A DNA stretch of 64,000 bases from Effrenium voratum (GCA_963377175.1 CAUJNA010000569.1:476884-540883); one strand, 5' to 3'. Positions 12,251-24,630 are shown, numbered from the stretch's first letter. A program made the numbers and translations. The notes: generated from the sequence alone by a model not told the origin.

Positions 12251-15200
12251 GTGGTAAGACCTACAGATCTGATAAGCGTAACCCAATTTCAAAGGTGTTG
12301 TAAAGGAAACAAGGAGCGACGGATACAGAAAGCACAGTCTTTTAATGAAATGTGCTATTTTTCTCAAACTAACGAGGGGCAGACCCTTACAGGATTAAAC
12401 CAGAAGCAACGACTGGCAGAACTCCTCAACACCCCGAACATGAAAATAATCGTGAAAGTGGGTTTGTTGTTTAATAACCCTAACAATGAAGAAGTGAGGC
12501 GAAGGCTGAGAAGCAGGAGATACAACATTCACAACCCTGACGAGTTAAACGGGACGTTTGAAAACGCCGCTTGCGACATAGAGGTTCAAATTGAAATAAC
12601 CGAATATGTTCAATCAGGGTTGGTTCTCCTTCAGGTTGAGAGGCTGGTCATCAGTTATGATAGATATAACCCTACACGAGGAGCTTCGCTTATTCCATTA
12701 CCCGACTGGGTAGCAAACAAGAAGGCGTGCATCAAGATCAAAAATGAAGACCAGTTATGTTTCAAATATTCTGTTCAATGTGGGTTTTAGGAGATTTACA
12801 AAAATACAATCCCTGCTACATGTATCATTACAAAAATAGTGTCAATGATGCTTTTATCAAATGGGCTAATATAGGCTTTCCAGTCGGTAATGTTCATCAA
12901 TCCTGACACTGACAGTAAAACTTTGTTTGTTACACAAAAGAAGTAGCAACCCGCAAGCACTGCGCAAAATAGATTTGCTGAAATTGACTAATAACCCTAA
13001 GTCACACTATGTGTTCATCAAAAAGATGTGATAAGTTGATGAGAGGACAAACCAACAAAGCAAGTAGAAAAACTTTTACAACAACACGAAGAACAGGGAT
13101 GTCTAGCAGTTGAGGGACAAAAATAGAATTCCAAAGCAGGTGAAACAATTGCATTCAAAAACCATTTCAAGAAACTTAGGCTCCATTCGTAATCTATGCC
13201 GACTTTGAATGTTTGACCGTGCCCACTGATGTTAAAAGCAGATCTGCAAAAGCGAAAACAAGCTCGTATCAGAATCACCGTCCGTGTGGTTTTATGATTT
13301 TTGCGGTCAATGCCATAACTGGAAGCAGTGAACCTTACTTTTACAGAGGTGAAGATTGCATGGACAATCTCATTGACAAAACAATAAAGTTAGAGAGGAT
13401 GTCTTAGAGAAAATGAAGCAGGAAAAAGACTGTATTGAAACTGAGAAGGACTGGGAGGACTTCAATAGTGCCACCAAGTGTTTCATTTGTGGAAACAAAT
13501 TTGAGGAAGGGGAAAAGAGATGCTGGGACCGCTGCCAGTTCAAAGGTAAATATAGAGGTTGTGCTCACGAAGCGTGTCATCTACGATTTAGTACGAGAGA
13601 TCATAAATCCCGGTGTTTCTTCATAACCTTAAAACTACGATGCTCGCCTAACCATTAACAAGGCACACAAACTGAACAAGAAGACTGAAATAGAATGTGT
13701 CGCTCAGAACAGCGAGAAGTTCATCACCTTCGGGTTTCAAAATCTTTGCTTCAAACACAGTTTCAGGTTCTTATCATCTTCTTTGGATAAAACTAGTTAA
13801 ATTGCGAAAATTCGGGAGTGCTTCAGACACGACCAAAGCACTCGCTTCGCGAAGTCATAAAATGCGTGAGAATTAGAACAACTTCAGATACAGCGTTAGA
13901 ACCCATGTTAAAACCGATGAAGATTTGGATTTATTGACCGATAAGGGTATTTATCCCTACGACTACTTTGATGACCTTGAAAGGTTACTACCACCTAAAG
14001 AAGCGCTTTGTAGTAAATTGAATGAAGCAAATGTCAGTGATAAAGACTACGAGCGAGCCTTGAAGGCCTGGAAGCACTTCGGCATCAGGACGCTTGCGCG
14101 GTATCACGACCTTTACTTACGCACGGACGCATTCTTACTGACCGATGTGATTGAAAACTTTAGGGACTTGTGTGTGGAATACTACGGTTTAGACCCCGCT
14201 TCCTAATTTCGCGTTTGATGCGATGCTTTTAAAAACTGGGGTTGAAATAGAACAATTGCACGACCAAGACATGTATGAAATGATTGAGAAAGGTATGCGA
14301 GGTGGAGTGTGTCAAGTTAGTCAAAAATTAGCAGTGAGTTGCGAATAACAAGTATATGGATGCAACATACGACCGTTCAAAACCGAATATTCGTATAAAC
14401 TACTTAGATGCGAATAATTGGTATGGTCTAGCAATGTCTCAAAAATTGCCTTTAAAGAATATCAAAGCAAAGTCCCTGGTATTGAAAATTGGGACGAGCG
14501 AGACGAGCTCGGTTATATCTTAGAAGTTGACTTAGAATATCCAACGGAACTACACGACTACCATTCGGAATGCCGACTGGCACCTGAAATTATGAATGTA
14601 AAATCTGACATGCTTTCTGAGTCCACAAAATCTATTCTGGTAAAGCACCGAAGGATGAAAAGGCCAACAAACTCATATTAAACCTTCAAGACAAATAAAA
14701 TATGCAGTTCATATGAAAACTTTACAGTCTTACCCAAAAATGGACTAAAGGTTTAACGAACTGTCAGAAGAATGCAATTCCAACAACGAGCGTGGATAAG
14801 ACCGTGGATTGATTTTATATAACACGGTTCAAAAGAAAGGAAGCGAAGAGTGATTTTCAGAAAGAACTCTACAAACTCATGTATAATAGTGATAATGAAG
14901 AAGGATATGAAAAGTGTGTGAATATCCCAACATTCAAAAACAGATTCAGAATAAATGAAAATCTTGTAGGGGTGGAGAAGACTAAAGCGAAACGGGAGTT
15001 GGATAAACCAGTTTTCTTAGCAATGACTTTTTTGGCTTAAGTAAATTACACATGCATCAGATCTACTACGATGTTCTTAAGAATAAATAGAATGAACACA
15101 TTAAACTAGTAGATACTGGTACTGATTGTTATGTAATACAAACTTTCACCGATGACGTACACAAGGACTTCAAAGAGTTAGACCAATAAATGGGCTTTAG

Positions 15201-15593
15201 CGAATATCCTGCTGAACACCGTTGCCATGACAAAACAAACACGAAAGTCTTTTGCAAGTTTCAACATTAATTAAGCGGAAAAGTAGTAGCGTCATTCATG
15301 GGACTAAGACCCAAATCATACGCTTTTATCGTTCATGGAGAGCAGGAAGATCACGGGAAATCAAAAGGTGTAGTAAAGCATAAAGTCAAGAAGGAGTTGA
15401 ACTAAAAATCAGACGAAGAAACATTAGCTGAACAAAGCCTGACATTACTTTCAATTACATACGAAGTAGTAGCCATCAAATCTTCTCATAAACACAAGCA
15501 AAGTCCGCATTGAGTAATTATTCCAGTAAAAGGTTTTACCAAGATGCTTACACATCACTACCTTACGGGCACTACACACTCAAACACCCCTAA
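12251..15593 (+). pseudogene. protein-primed family B DNA polymerase of Polinton/Maverick type, decayed
   Basis: Polymerase that would copy the element's own linear DNA from a protein primer. Reading across frames gives the family order: N-terminal segment (12251-12789) ending in N-E-D-Q-L-C-F-K-Y-S-V-Q-C-G; exonuclease motif I Y-A-D-F-E (DFE at 13201-13209); a C-x2-C and G-K-Y-R-G-C-A-H insert like endonuclease VII (13479-13580); Exo II region (from 13750); an intact block 13925-14206 containing Y-P-Y-D-Y, W-K-H-F-G and D-L-Y-L-R-T-D; motif A Y-L-D-A-N-N-W-Y-G (14401-14427); motif B region from 14849; motif C V-D-T-G-T-D-C (15109-15129); C terminus ending P-Y-G-H-Y-T-L-K-H-P then TAA at 15591. 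The span of about 1,110 codons is near full length. At least eight frame changes and several stops break it. Exo II has His (13756-13758) where Asp is expected, and motif C has Gly (15118-15120) for its first Asp. It is dead. The family call is strong; Polinton versus other pPolB viruses is less certain. Confidence 0.88.
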
Positions 15594-15607
15594 AGAAACG
15601 ATAAATA

Positions 15608-16162
15608 ATGTTATTAATGGATACTACTAGGTATAAGAACGGTTCGATATACAAAATCACTGACATAGGTTATAACAAATAATATATCGGAAGCACCTGC
15701 GAGAGTTTAAGTCAGAGAATGACAAGACACAAGAGCAATTACAAGCTACATCAAACTCAATAGTATGGAAGGATGGCATCATTTGAACTGTTCGATGAAT
15801 TCGGTTTGGAAATTTGAAAAATTCAATTTCCTGAAAGTTACCCGTGCAATGGTAAAGAAGAATTACAAAGACAAGCAGGACACCATTTAAGCAGAACTGA
15901 CTGTGTGAATAAGCGAGTCACGGGAAGACCAGCAATAGAATACCGACAACAAACAGAAGTTAAAGAACATAGGAAGCAGTATAACAAAGAATATAGAGCA
16001 CTCAACCGTGACAAACTACATGAGTATGATAAAGCGAAATATGAAAGGAATAAGGAAGAAATAGGCAAGAAGGTAGAATGTAATGTGTGCCATCAACTAA
16101 AATGTCAGTCAAATAAAACAAATGTCAATGCAGAAAATGAAAATATTAACATCTATCGTTAG
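15608..16162 (+). pseudogene. GIY-YIG endonuclease, three in-frame stops
   Basis: A single reading frame of about 185 codons with no frameshift. It starts at one of two ATGs (15608 or 15617), followed by N-G-S-I-Y-K-I-T-D (the GIY half) and then Y-I-G-S-T-C-E-S-L (the YIG half). It continues through H-K-S-N-Y-K, E-S-Y-P-C-N, a C-V-N-K turn and a Lys/Glu/Tyr-rich helical tail of the Y-N-K-E-Y-R type, ending V-E-C-N-V-C-H. This layout matches GIY-YIG nucleases of large and Polinton-like viruses, with homing or repair roles. Stops at 15680 (TAA, directly before the YIG motif), 15761 (TAG) and 15815 (TGA) break it. It lies 14 bp after the polymerase stop and 2 bp before the methyltransferase frame, the tight spacing expected of a compact viral genome. 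Confidence 0.85.
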
Positions 16163-16164
16163 AG

Positions 16165-16714
16165 TTGAAAAACGCCGATACTATTTGTGATATTCTTGAA
16201 TGGGACTATACTCAGTTTGAGAGAAACCACCTTCAAGTAATCTGGGCATCCCCTCCATGCACTGAATACAGCAGGGCAAAAACAACGGGTGTCCGCAAGT
16301 TTGAGTATGCTAGTAGTATTGTTTTAAAAACTTTGGAGGCAATAAAGTATTGTAATTGTCAATGCTGGATAATAGAAAACACCGAAACTGGACTTTTGAA
16401 GGAAAAACCGTTTGTGAGTGGGTTGAAATACTCTGGTGTGGATTATTTGTAAATATGGGTTTAATTACAGGACACGGACTAGGCTTTGGACTAACATAAT
16501 TACATGGAAACCTGGACCATGATGTAAAAGGGATTGTGGCAAGGTTAGGAAAGGGAAGCTTATGGAAACCCATCAACGCTTCCCACCAAAAACTAAGGCG
16601 GAATGGGGTGATAATCCTATCGTTCATACACAAGAAGACCAATACAAAATCCTAGCTGACTTGATAAGAAAATATTTGTTGGTCTCGTTCCCTAAACCCT
16701 TCTCCCTGCTTTAG
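16165..16714 (+). pseudogene. viral-type cytosine-C5 DNA methyltransferase, 5'-truncated and frameshifted
   Basis: The first part (16165-16449) has W-A-S-P-P-C-T-E-Y-S-R-A-K-T, the Pro-Cys catalytic motif IV of C5 methyltransferases, followed about 50 codons later by W-I-I-E-N-T-E-T-G, motif VI. The frame then shifts: from about 16452 another frame reads K-Y-G-F-N-Y-R-T-R-T-R-L-W-T-N-I, the motif VIII region, then a TGA at 16520 and C-K-R-D-C-G-K-V, ending at TAG 16712. Motif I (the cofactor-binding F-x-G-x-G) is missing; the sequence opens at the D-I-L-E-W-D-Y segment normally some 50 residues in, directly after the GIY-YIG stop. A small deletion at this junction would explain it. The likely ancestral role is methylating the element's own DNA. 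Confidence 0.82.
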
Positions 16715-17212
16715 GGAGTTCAGATTCCCTACCGTGGGGAGTTCAGAGCCCCTACCTTGGAGTTGGAAAGCTCAGAACCCCTACCGTGGGGAGTTTAGAG
16801 TGGTCTTTTGTGGGTGTTGGTGAGCCACATTAAACTGTTTTTACCCGTCAAGCTCCTTGTGTCCGTTCACAACCGAGGCTACTGAATGACACAGCCAGTG
16901 TTAATGAAACTGAATATGAAACAAATCGAAGAACTGTTTATGCAAATTAGTTAGTTGAAATATGATTAAACATGATCACCTTTTAGAACCTTTCAGTATA
17001 CTACAATTATAACCCTGACACAAATTTTCAATGACTAAACCATACCAAAAACCACATAAACACAGATTTACATAAAACATAATATGGTTGTAAAAAAGTA
17101 ATGCTGAATGAATGAATGACTGAAGCGAAACTGAAAAATTAATATGGTGAATTCTTTAAATGCAATCGATGTGTTTATGGGAAAACTATTGATGGCTTCC
17201 GTTGTGTAAAAA
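16715..17212. repeat. short tandem repeat and AT-rich spacer
   Basis: Bases 16715-16805 hold about four imperfect copies of a unit of roughly 30 bp, GGGGAGTTCAGA-CCCCTACC(G/T)T. The rest, to 17212, is AT-rich without a clear gene, though 17140-17210 reads like an upstream extension of the next frame broken by stops. Confidence 0.55.
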
Positions 17213-17842
17213 GTGGTTTGTTGTGAGTGTAGACGAAAAGTAAATTTCATAGGTAAAATCAACGCCCAGACCCTGACCCCAAACCAAAAACCACGGGGAT
17301 TGGAGGAAGGTACAACACCACCTCTCATTTTCAAAGCGCACGAAGCAATTGAAGCGACACAGAGGTCTTACGAGGCGTTGGCCGCTGACTTCTACAATGT
17401 GTGTACAACAACTTCTGAAAATACTATGTTTACTGTAAAGTGTTGCAAAGTTTTGAAAAATGAAAAAGTAAGTGGACTGCTTGAAAACCCTACTGAAAAC
17501 AACACAAACAAATAGTCTTTTGAACAACTGACTGCTCCAATGTATGCGGTAAATAATGCTTGTAGTCGTATAGGTTTAAAAAACAGGTTTTCAAAACAAC
17601 TGTCAAAATATTTCATCAAGGCAAGTTTTTTGAACAAGGTAAAGGGGGAGAATAGAAAAATAAAAAATGAAATGTTTATGCTGCTTCAAAACGATTCTTT
17701 GACCCCTACTAAAACCACAATAAAAATGAGTAAGGTGGGATGGAGGGTTGAAAAAACACAAAAAGTGATTAAGGTAACCGGACCAGTTTTGTATTCATTT
17801 TTTGGCCCTCCCCCCACGACCATCACAACCAGTTGTAATTGA
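17213..17842 (+). pseudogene. unknown protein of the virus-like element, one in-frame stop
   Basis: Two open stretches (17213-17512 and 17516-17842) share one frame and are separated by a single TAG at 17513. Together they would encode about 210 residues. The N terminus has C-C-E-C-R-R-K, and just upstream a C-N-R-C pair can be read in another frame, so a small zinc-binding site is possible. The rest is Lys/Asn/Thr-rich with no motif I know. Base composition and strand match the polymerase block, so I place it in the same element. Confidence 0.5.
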
Positions 17843-20759
17843 GGCCCCAACGCCTAACTCAAGCCTTTCGGCCGTTCTCAGCAAGCTGAGGTAAGAGAAA
17901 ACTTCAGCCTAGCTCCAAGGAGCTAGCTTTCGTGAAAATGTGACCAAGTCATTTTTGAAGTTTGCAGCACACGCGGCTCCGCTACCATCTGAAAATACAA
18001 AGATCGATACCGAGGTATATCTGCAAAGTCAACTCACAAGAAACTATCACAAATCTCTTCAAGATATCAACGTGATATACGCTTCAAGTTGTTGATTCAC
18101 AAATGATCTGAATCTCTTGCTGCCTGCGCTTCAAGGTCTGTACGCAAGGATTCCTGCAGGCGAACGCACTCACGATTGCGCAAAGGTGGCTCAATGTGGA
18201 GGGTTCCTCACATCCAAGGGCCTATCAAATGACCTAAAGTCTCGAAATGGTGGGTCCTTGCGCCAAACATGCAATCGGAGCGAAAATGTTCTCACGCAAG
18301 CAACAAAACCACAAATGGCCACTTGCCACTCAACTGTCTGTACATGGGTGTAGACTTTCCACACATAGCACATCTCTCTCATCAATTTCCGCAAATTCTT
18401 GCCATTTGTCCAGACAAACCAAGCCTGTTGACACGACGCGCGCAGGCCGTTTGAGCTGGGTTATGGAAACTATCATTGGGGGTAACTTGCGCCAAATCAA
18501 ATCCCGTTTCCCCGAACAAATCTGTGTGGGCCTTTGTTGGTCACGGTCAACCCTAAATCTGTTCCACCTTTTTGTTGGATTATGTGTGATTGAAGCGCCC
18601 TTGCATCTATACCGGTTCCACAATCTTGGTCCCGTTGCCCGCTTACGAGGAATCCACACGGCGTCCCCGTCGTGGTGCGCTTCTAGCCGCAGCTCCGATC
18701 CTTCCACTGGGGCCGTGAAGCACAGCACCCCCTGAGCCGAGATCCGACTCTGCTGGATACAATGAAAGTACTCTCTGCCTCCCAAAATGAAAGGACTAAC
18801 ACAATGCTTGTTCTGGCTTGGAAATCTCCGGACACAGCTAGGTTCCAACCCTTCGACCGCCCAGCAACACCCCACGCCACCATCCCTACTCAGGAGAAAT
18901 ACTTTCGAGACACGAAGAGAGGCGTTTGATAGCGCGTTCGATCACATTTTAGAAGGTCATACCGACCCCGACCTAGAAACATTTCTGTCGTGGCCATTGG
19001 CTACTTTTCACGGCCAAATGGTTGCAGCGCTGCGCTTTTACGCTTTCATGTCTTTCGTCCACTTCGCACTTTTCATGGCTTGCCCACGCATTGTCACGGC
19101 CACTTGGCCTTTGTCGGCTTTTCTTCTCAGGGCCAAAACGTTTCTCGTTTCCAAACGCCTGTTCCACCCAAAATTCGGTCAAACTCACCTCGATCTCTGC
19201 AAACAACTTCAATCCCTGAAGCCACTGATTTCCTTACAAGTCTGTTGCATGCGTGCTCCGGCAACAAGTTGCCGAGAGCACGCAGGTGCCCGAAACACAC
19301 ACCACGCATTTTCCCACGCTGCAAGCAAGCTCAAATTCCAACTCTGAAGCTTGTCGGAGGCTGCTCTCTGCAGCTCAAGCGCTTGCAGCGGAAGCCCCCT
19401 TCACACGCTCCAGTCGTGCCGTTGCGACGACGGCCTTCGCTTCCAGCTCCTCAGTGATTCTAACGAGATGGGCTGGCGTGCTTCGGCTGCCCCAGCCACT
19501 GGCGGGAGCCTCAAGCTTTGGGCTGCCCTGCCAGTCCTTGGTGGGAGCCGTACTTCGTCGGCCCGTCTCTTTGTCAACCTCTGTGCGTTCACTTGTCACA
19601 TCCATCTGTCACAGGCTCTGTTGCACCGGCAGGTTCTGGGCGCCTCGGCTTTGTGTCTGTCAGATCGGTCCGGCACACATTTCTGTCACAGGCTGTCGAT
19701 GCACGGGCGCGCAAATGGCGCATCGCCACAAAGCAGTACCCCAACGCCAAACCAACTACCCACAACCAACACCAGGCCAGTATGAACTACGAAGCCACCC
19801 AGTACAAATGACCATGAAGCCATTACTAAGGCACCACAAAGCAACGATAAACCAATACTAGCCAAGACTAAGCCACTACTAAAGCAGCACAAAGCAGCGC
19901 TCAACCAAAACGAACCAAACCTAAGCCAGCATGAAACTTGGGCCTTGAATTTATTTACCCGTTTTCTTCCCCAAAATTTTGTTGTTTGGGGGTGGCTTTG
20001 CAAACCAGTGACCCACGCTGGGCCACATCCGTTGAGCACACCACTCGAACCAGCGCAGTCACAAAGTGGTGCGCTGTTCAGCGCTTTCCTCGCGTTGCTC
20101 CTTTTGGGCGTGCTACGCTTGCCTCGTTTTGCAGGTCAACAGGACAAGGACGGCGTCGTAACAAAAGCGGCACAGATTGCCCAGGCCTGCCATTCTGCCA
20201 TATGGATTCGGACATCCGCCCCTTCCTGCCTGCCCTCGCGGCTCCGCCCCTGGAGCCGTGACAAGGTGCACCTCACCGAACAGCTCCGCGTCAAACCACG
20301 GCCTTGGCTTTGCAGTGAAGGGGTGGCGCAAAGGGAGCTGGGTCCCATACACAGAGACAGCCCTTGGGCGCGTTTGTGTTGAGATGTTGCTTGGATGCGA
20401 GGCTGCTGGACAACGGGCTCTGAAGAGAAGGCATGGTGCACATGGAGCTGAGTTTCCCCATAAGTTTTCCTCTGCGCCTCGCCAACATTCCCCTGCAGCG
20501 CTCAAAGAGACAACGGTTTGACTGCGCGTACGCGATCCCACGAGTCGTCACTGCTGCCTTTGCTTGTTACACAAGCTGGTCAGCGGGACCTACCAGGACA
20601 GCACACTGCCAAAGGTGTTTTTACACCGCCAACAAAGGCAGCTACTTCGCGCGGACGGCCCTGCTAACTTGCTCAGCGAACCGGCCTCAAGCCTCGTTCT
20701 AAAAGGTTTCTATGCAACGGTTGGCGCCGCGCAGGGAACTGAAGGGAAATGGACGAAGG
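17843..20759. other. no recognised gene
   Basis: Composition returns to the GC-rich genomic average just after 17.85 kb, marking the right limit of the element. Open frames on both strands reach 217 codons but overlap one another, with no motif on either strand. No terminal inverted repeat of the element is evident. Confidence 0.45.
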
Positions 20760-20880
20760 GAAGCTGAAGGGACTCAAGGAACATGAGCAGATGAAAGGAA
20801 GTGAAATGAGATGAAGGAAATCAAGCAATTGACGTGCAATGAAGGAAAATGAAAGGAAACCAAAACCACTACATGAGTCA
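20760..20880. repeat. GGAAATGAA-type repeat
   Basis: Irregular AATGAAAGGAAA and GGAAGTGAAATGAGATG words, the same family as 63110-63420 and, in reverse, 130-200. Confidence 0.6.
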
Positions 20881-21454
20881 GCCACGGAAACCAGACTCCA
20901 AAACTTGAAGAGGCTCCGCTCCGACTTTTGGAGCCGTTCCTGAATTTGAGCCACATCAGTGGCCAAGGCAGTGCCTATTGCCTCTGCGGTCATCCTGGGC
21001 GAACCGGTGATTGGCGGCGGCGTGGTCAGGGGCCGGGGTTGCGGGGCAAGAAAATGCAACAGGGATGGAACCACCATCATTCTAGACGACTTGTCAAGTC
21101 CCCCACTGCGATGCCAAGCAGACAGGCAACTCGTGTCCATAGACGACTGGCGCAGGCGCAAAGTTTGATTGCAGGTATAAGGCCCCTGGCATTGGTAACA
21201 AAGGGGCCACTTAGAACAAGCAGCGCGATGCCATGCGCCTTGCCCGGCTGCAACGGTACCTTCAGCTGCCGACGCCGGCCCAGCGGCGGGTGGCTGAAGT
21301 CGAAGTGGAATAGAATACCTGAACAAAGCCAGTGATGCTCAGAAGGAGGATCGGTTCCGTCGAACGGAGGCTTTTCCTTTGATGTGTCCATTGGTTTGCT
21401 TTTAGCCGCTCACCCCAACGTCAAGGAGGGTGGTGGGTACCCCGAAAACCAAAC

Positions 21455-21775
21455 ACAAACACACGCGCAAGCACATGCGCGCGCACGCGGAAACGCAGAC
21501 GCGCAGGCACGCGCAAGCCCGCAGGCACGCGCACAAATCACCCACACGCGCACGCACACACGCCGAAACCAAGCAACACCAAAACACAACAATGCAAAAC
21601 AATACAGCGGGACCTAAAACGCATATGCGCATGTACACGCGCACACACACACACACAGCGCACATGCGCACGCGCACACTGCGCACTGCGCACACACACA
21701 CACAAACAAGCTCGCACACAAAGCACACGCACATGCGCACGCGCGCGCAAGCAAACGCACGCCGAAAACACATCT
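21455..21775. repeat. CA/CGCA-rich simple repeat
   Basis: Alternating purine-pyrimidine tract of CACA, CGCA and CGCG words on the plus strand. Long Thr/His/Arg- or Cys/Val/Ala-rich open frames on both strands are artefacts of the repeat. Confidence 0.85.
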
Positions 21776-24630
21776 GACTATCGGGTTGCAAAACACCTCG
21801 TTTGTCCCGTTCAGACCGGTGTCACCTATGCCCTTGTTGACAGGGGTCCAGAAACAGGGTTCACCATTTCGTGAAACCAGTAAGGATTGGTGACACACGC
21901 TGGCTCCGCTTGAAACCGCGCATAAGACGGCGCCTAGCCCTAGTCTCAGTGACTAGGTTAGGAGTTGGGGCGTCTACTGGCTCTTGGCCGCGTCGTCGAG
22001 CTCCTGCGTTTTGAAAACCGCTGCGCGAACCATTGGTGTGTGTGTTTTTTGCAAGTTCCATTAAGCCGCTAACATTTTAGGAAACTCGCAGAATGTTTAT
22101 GTTTGATTGCTTCTGTATTTCATATTTTTTTTAGGAGAAAATACGCCGAACCTTTTCTATCGGACCAACTCTACCATTTCATCTGGCATGGGAAGGAATG
22201 ACAACCTTGATCCTTGACTTCACACGGCCCAGCGCACGGCCAAGAAACTCAGTTCTGGGAGCATTGTGTATTGATCTCCGTCCAGAAGATTTGCTTCCAA
22301 AAGACATCGAGAGAACTCACCTGTAAATCCAAGCAGGGCCAACACTACTTAAGTGAAGTGCCTCGCCAACCATATCCCAGAACACAACACATGTCTGACA
22401 AACCTCATGCGCGCCTGCTTCCCTGCTTGCCTCCCAAATCCAGTCAGTCTTGCCTCAGAGGTCTCCGAAGTGAACGTTAGCAGACCTCCGACACGGCGCA
22501 ACTCCCTCAATCCCCTCCATCCCATACGTATGCCCCTGATGACAAACAAGCGCATCTTCCCGAATCGTCTATGAAGTCACCCATCACACCGCCTTTTCAG
22601 ATTGCGCTGACTCTCCAGCGAGGCAAGCACGCCCAACACATCATCCTTTTCCTGCCAGGTTTGAAATTTACAGAGGTTTGCGCCAGGAAGCACTGCCTCG
22701 ATAATGAGAAAAGGAAGGCATGCCAAAAACAGAAGCTATGCCAGGATCCTCCATGTCACATAGCTACAGTACTGCAGCACTGGTCTAAAACTTAGTTTGG
22801 GCTCGGCTCAGCCACTGTTCCACGACACCAAAGCCCATGGTCGGCGCACAAAGGGAGCGCTGTAAGTGCTTAGAGGCTGCGATCAGGAACACGGCCCGTA
22901 AGGTTCCACCTGAATGACATCTGATGGAACGCAGCGAGTTTGCATCACGCTCCCAGCCAACTGCCCAATAGACCTATTTCTTCCCGCAGGATCTGAAACA
23001 CAATGCTCCGTGGCCTGTCTATCCGCTTCTTGCCTTTGGCGACAGCAGCTCGATTGACTGTTGGTTGTCATAACTCTGCAGCAGCCTCCACGACTTGTGT
23101 AGCGCGTGTAGCAGATTAGCGTACCAACAGGACGAACAATTGACATGTCATTTCAACTTGATTCCCGACCAGGGAGATCATAGCGGGAGCAAGACATGAT
23201 CTGCGAAGTCTTTGCAACTTGCGGCCCTAGCCTCGCCGAACGAAGCAAGGGTCATCATCATCTTTCGGAATGGGTTCCAGGGTGAATTGTTTTGATCCAC
23301 CGTAACATCTGAAGAAAAGGTGAGCGCTGCATATCCCCCCTGTTTTTCCTGGCTGGATGCATTTTGCCAGGGAAACGTAACACGCCTAACGAACTCAATG
23401 CGCACAGTTTCAGGGCATCTGCGAAGCTCCCCAAGAGCCATCGAGCTGCCCGTGTCACTGGCCCGGCTATACCCAACCCTTCGAGCTTCAAGCCCCGCAC
23501 CCAGCGTGTGAACTGTCATGTCTTCACACCAGCCCATCAAGTGAAACCTCATAGCTTTACAACGCTCAGTCATGCTCCACCTTCTGCACATCCGTGGGAA
23601 ATCCCTCTCGCTGCTGCGCCACGATCCCTGGCGCTCGGAGCCGGCCAAAACCTCTTCCAAGCACAAGAGCAATAACAAGGCCGATCCGTCCGCCAGGAAG
23701 CGAAGAAGGCGCACCCCAACTTGCCGCAAAACTTGCCAACATTTGATATTGTAGAATGTCCCCTGGACAAAAGCAGTCGCGGGAATTCGTGACGAGGCAC
23801 AAACACCATAAATGTGTGTGTGTCTGCTATCCCCGCCCCGTTAAGAGGTACATTTTCTTCGGGAGACGTGCCAAAATGTAAGATTACATTTTGGATGCTG
23901 ATGGACCTATCAGCAAGGTACCTCGCACATAACCAAGTTACACTTTCATGAACTTGCCCCCATCCTCAATGCCTTCAAAAGCCTCTGCGCACGCGCCACA
24001 TCTGCCCCACCCAACTTGCATTTTGCAACACCTCCGCCCCCGTTCCCACCCCATCAAGCTTCCCAGGGCAATCCTTGAACATGTCCGCCAACTGTTGTTG
24101 TTGGGGGGAAGGGAGGGTGAGACCAAGTAAGTTTCGACGTGCCCAAATGTCCCGGCGGGGGGGGGGGGGGGAAATTTGCTAAATTCATGTTCAAACGTCC
24201 CCCCTTTTTTTGGGCCCTAAAGGGGTGGACATTATCCATGAAATCGTTCGAGGCATTGTTGGAGATTTCTCGGTTCCAATAGCCAAAAATTGAATATGGA
24301 ATTTGAAATTTGAAATCGAATTGCTTGGGGAGCCGTGGGATATCCAGTAACTGTAGGGCGCACACTTAGTAAACGCGCGCATTTGCTGATAGGGGGAGGG
24401 CAGCGCAGTTTGACCAGAAAAGGCCCATGAAACTGACATCTGCCGGTGCAAAAGGGCAAAACTCAATCCGCGCCGAGGAACCACCACCAGCGGGCACAAT
24501 CAAGTCGGGAAAGCAACATGTCATTGCTGCGAACGGCGTAGTGCAAGTTAAAAGCGCGGCCGTGGGTGGGGTGAAGGATAGAAAAACAGCAAAAGAAGCG
24601 CAAGGCAAGCGAAAGCAATCACGCAAGCAC
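21776..24630. other. no recognised gene; G15 run
   Basis: Mixed-composition DNA without a supported gene. A run of 15 G lies at 24157-24171. The phrase GACGTGCC(C)AAATGT occurs near 23865 and 24137. Confidence 0.4.

Noticed and set aside
12251..16714. Alternative genetic code with stops reassigned
   Set aside because: All three stop codons appear in frame, at positions where relatives have varied residues, and true frameshifts occur between them. Decay explains this better than reassignment.
11400..17900. Terminal inverted repeats of the virus-like element
   Set aside because: I compared the composition edges near 11.4 and 17.85 kb and saw no matching inverted ends, so element limits are given by composition only.
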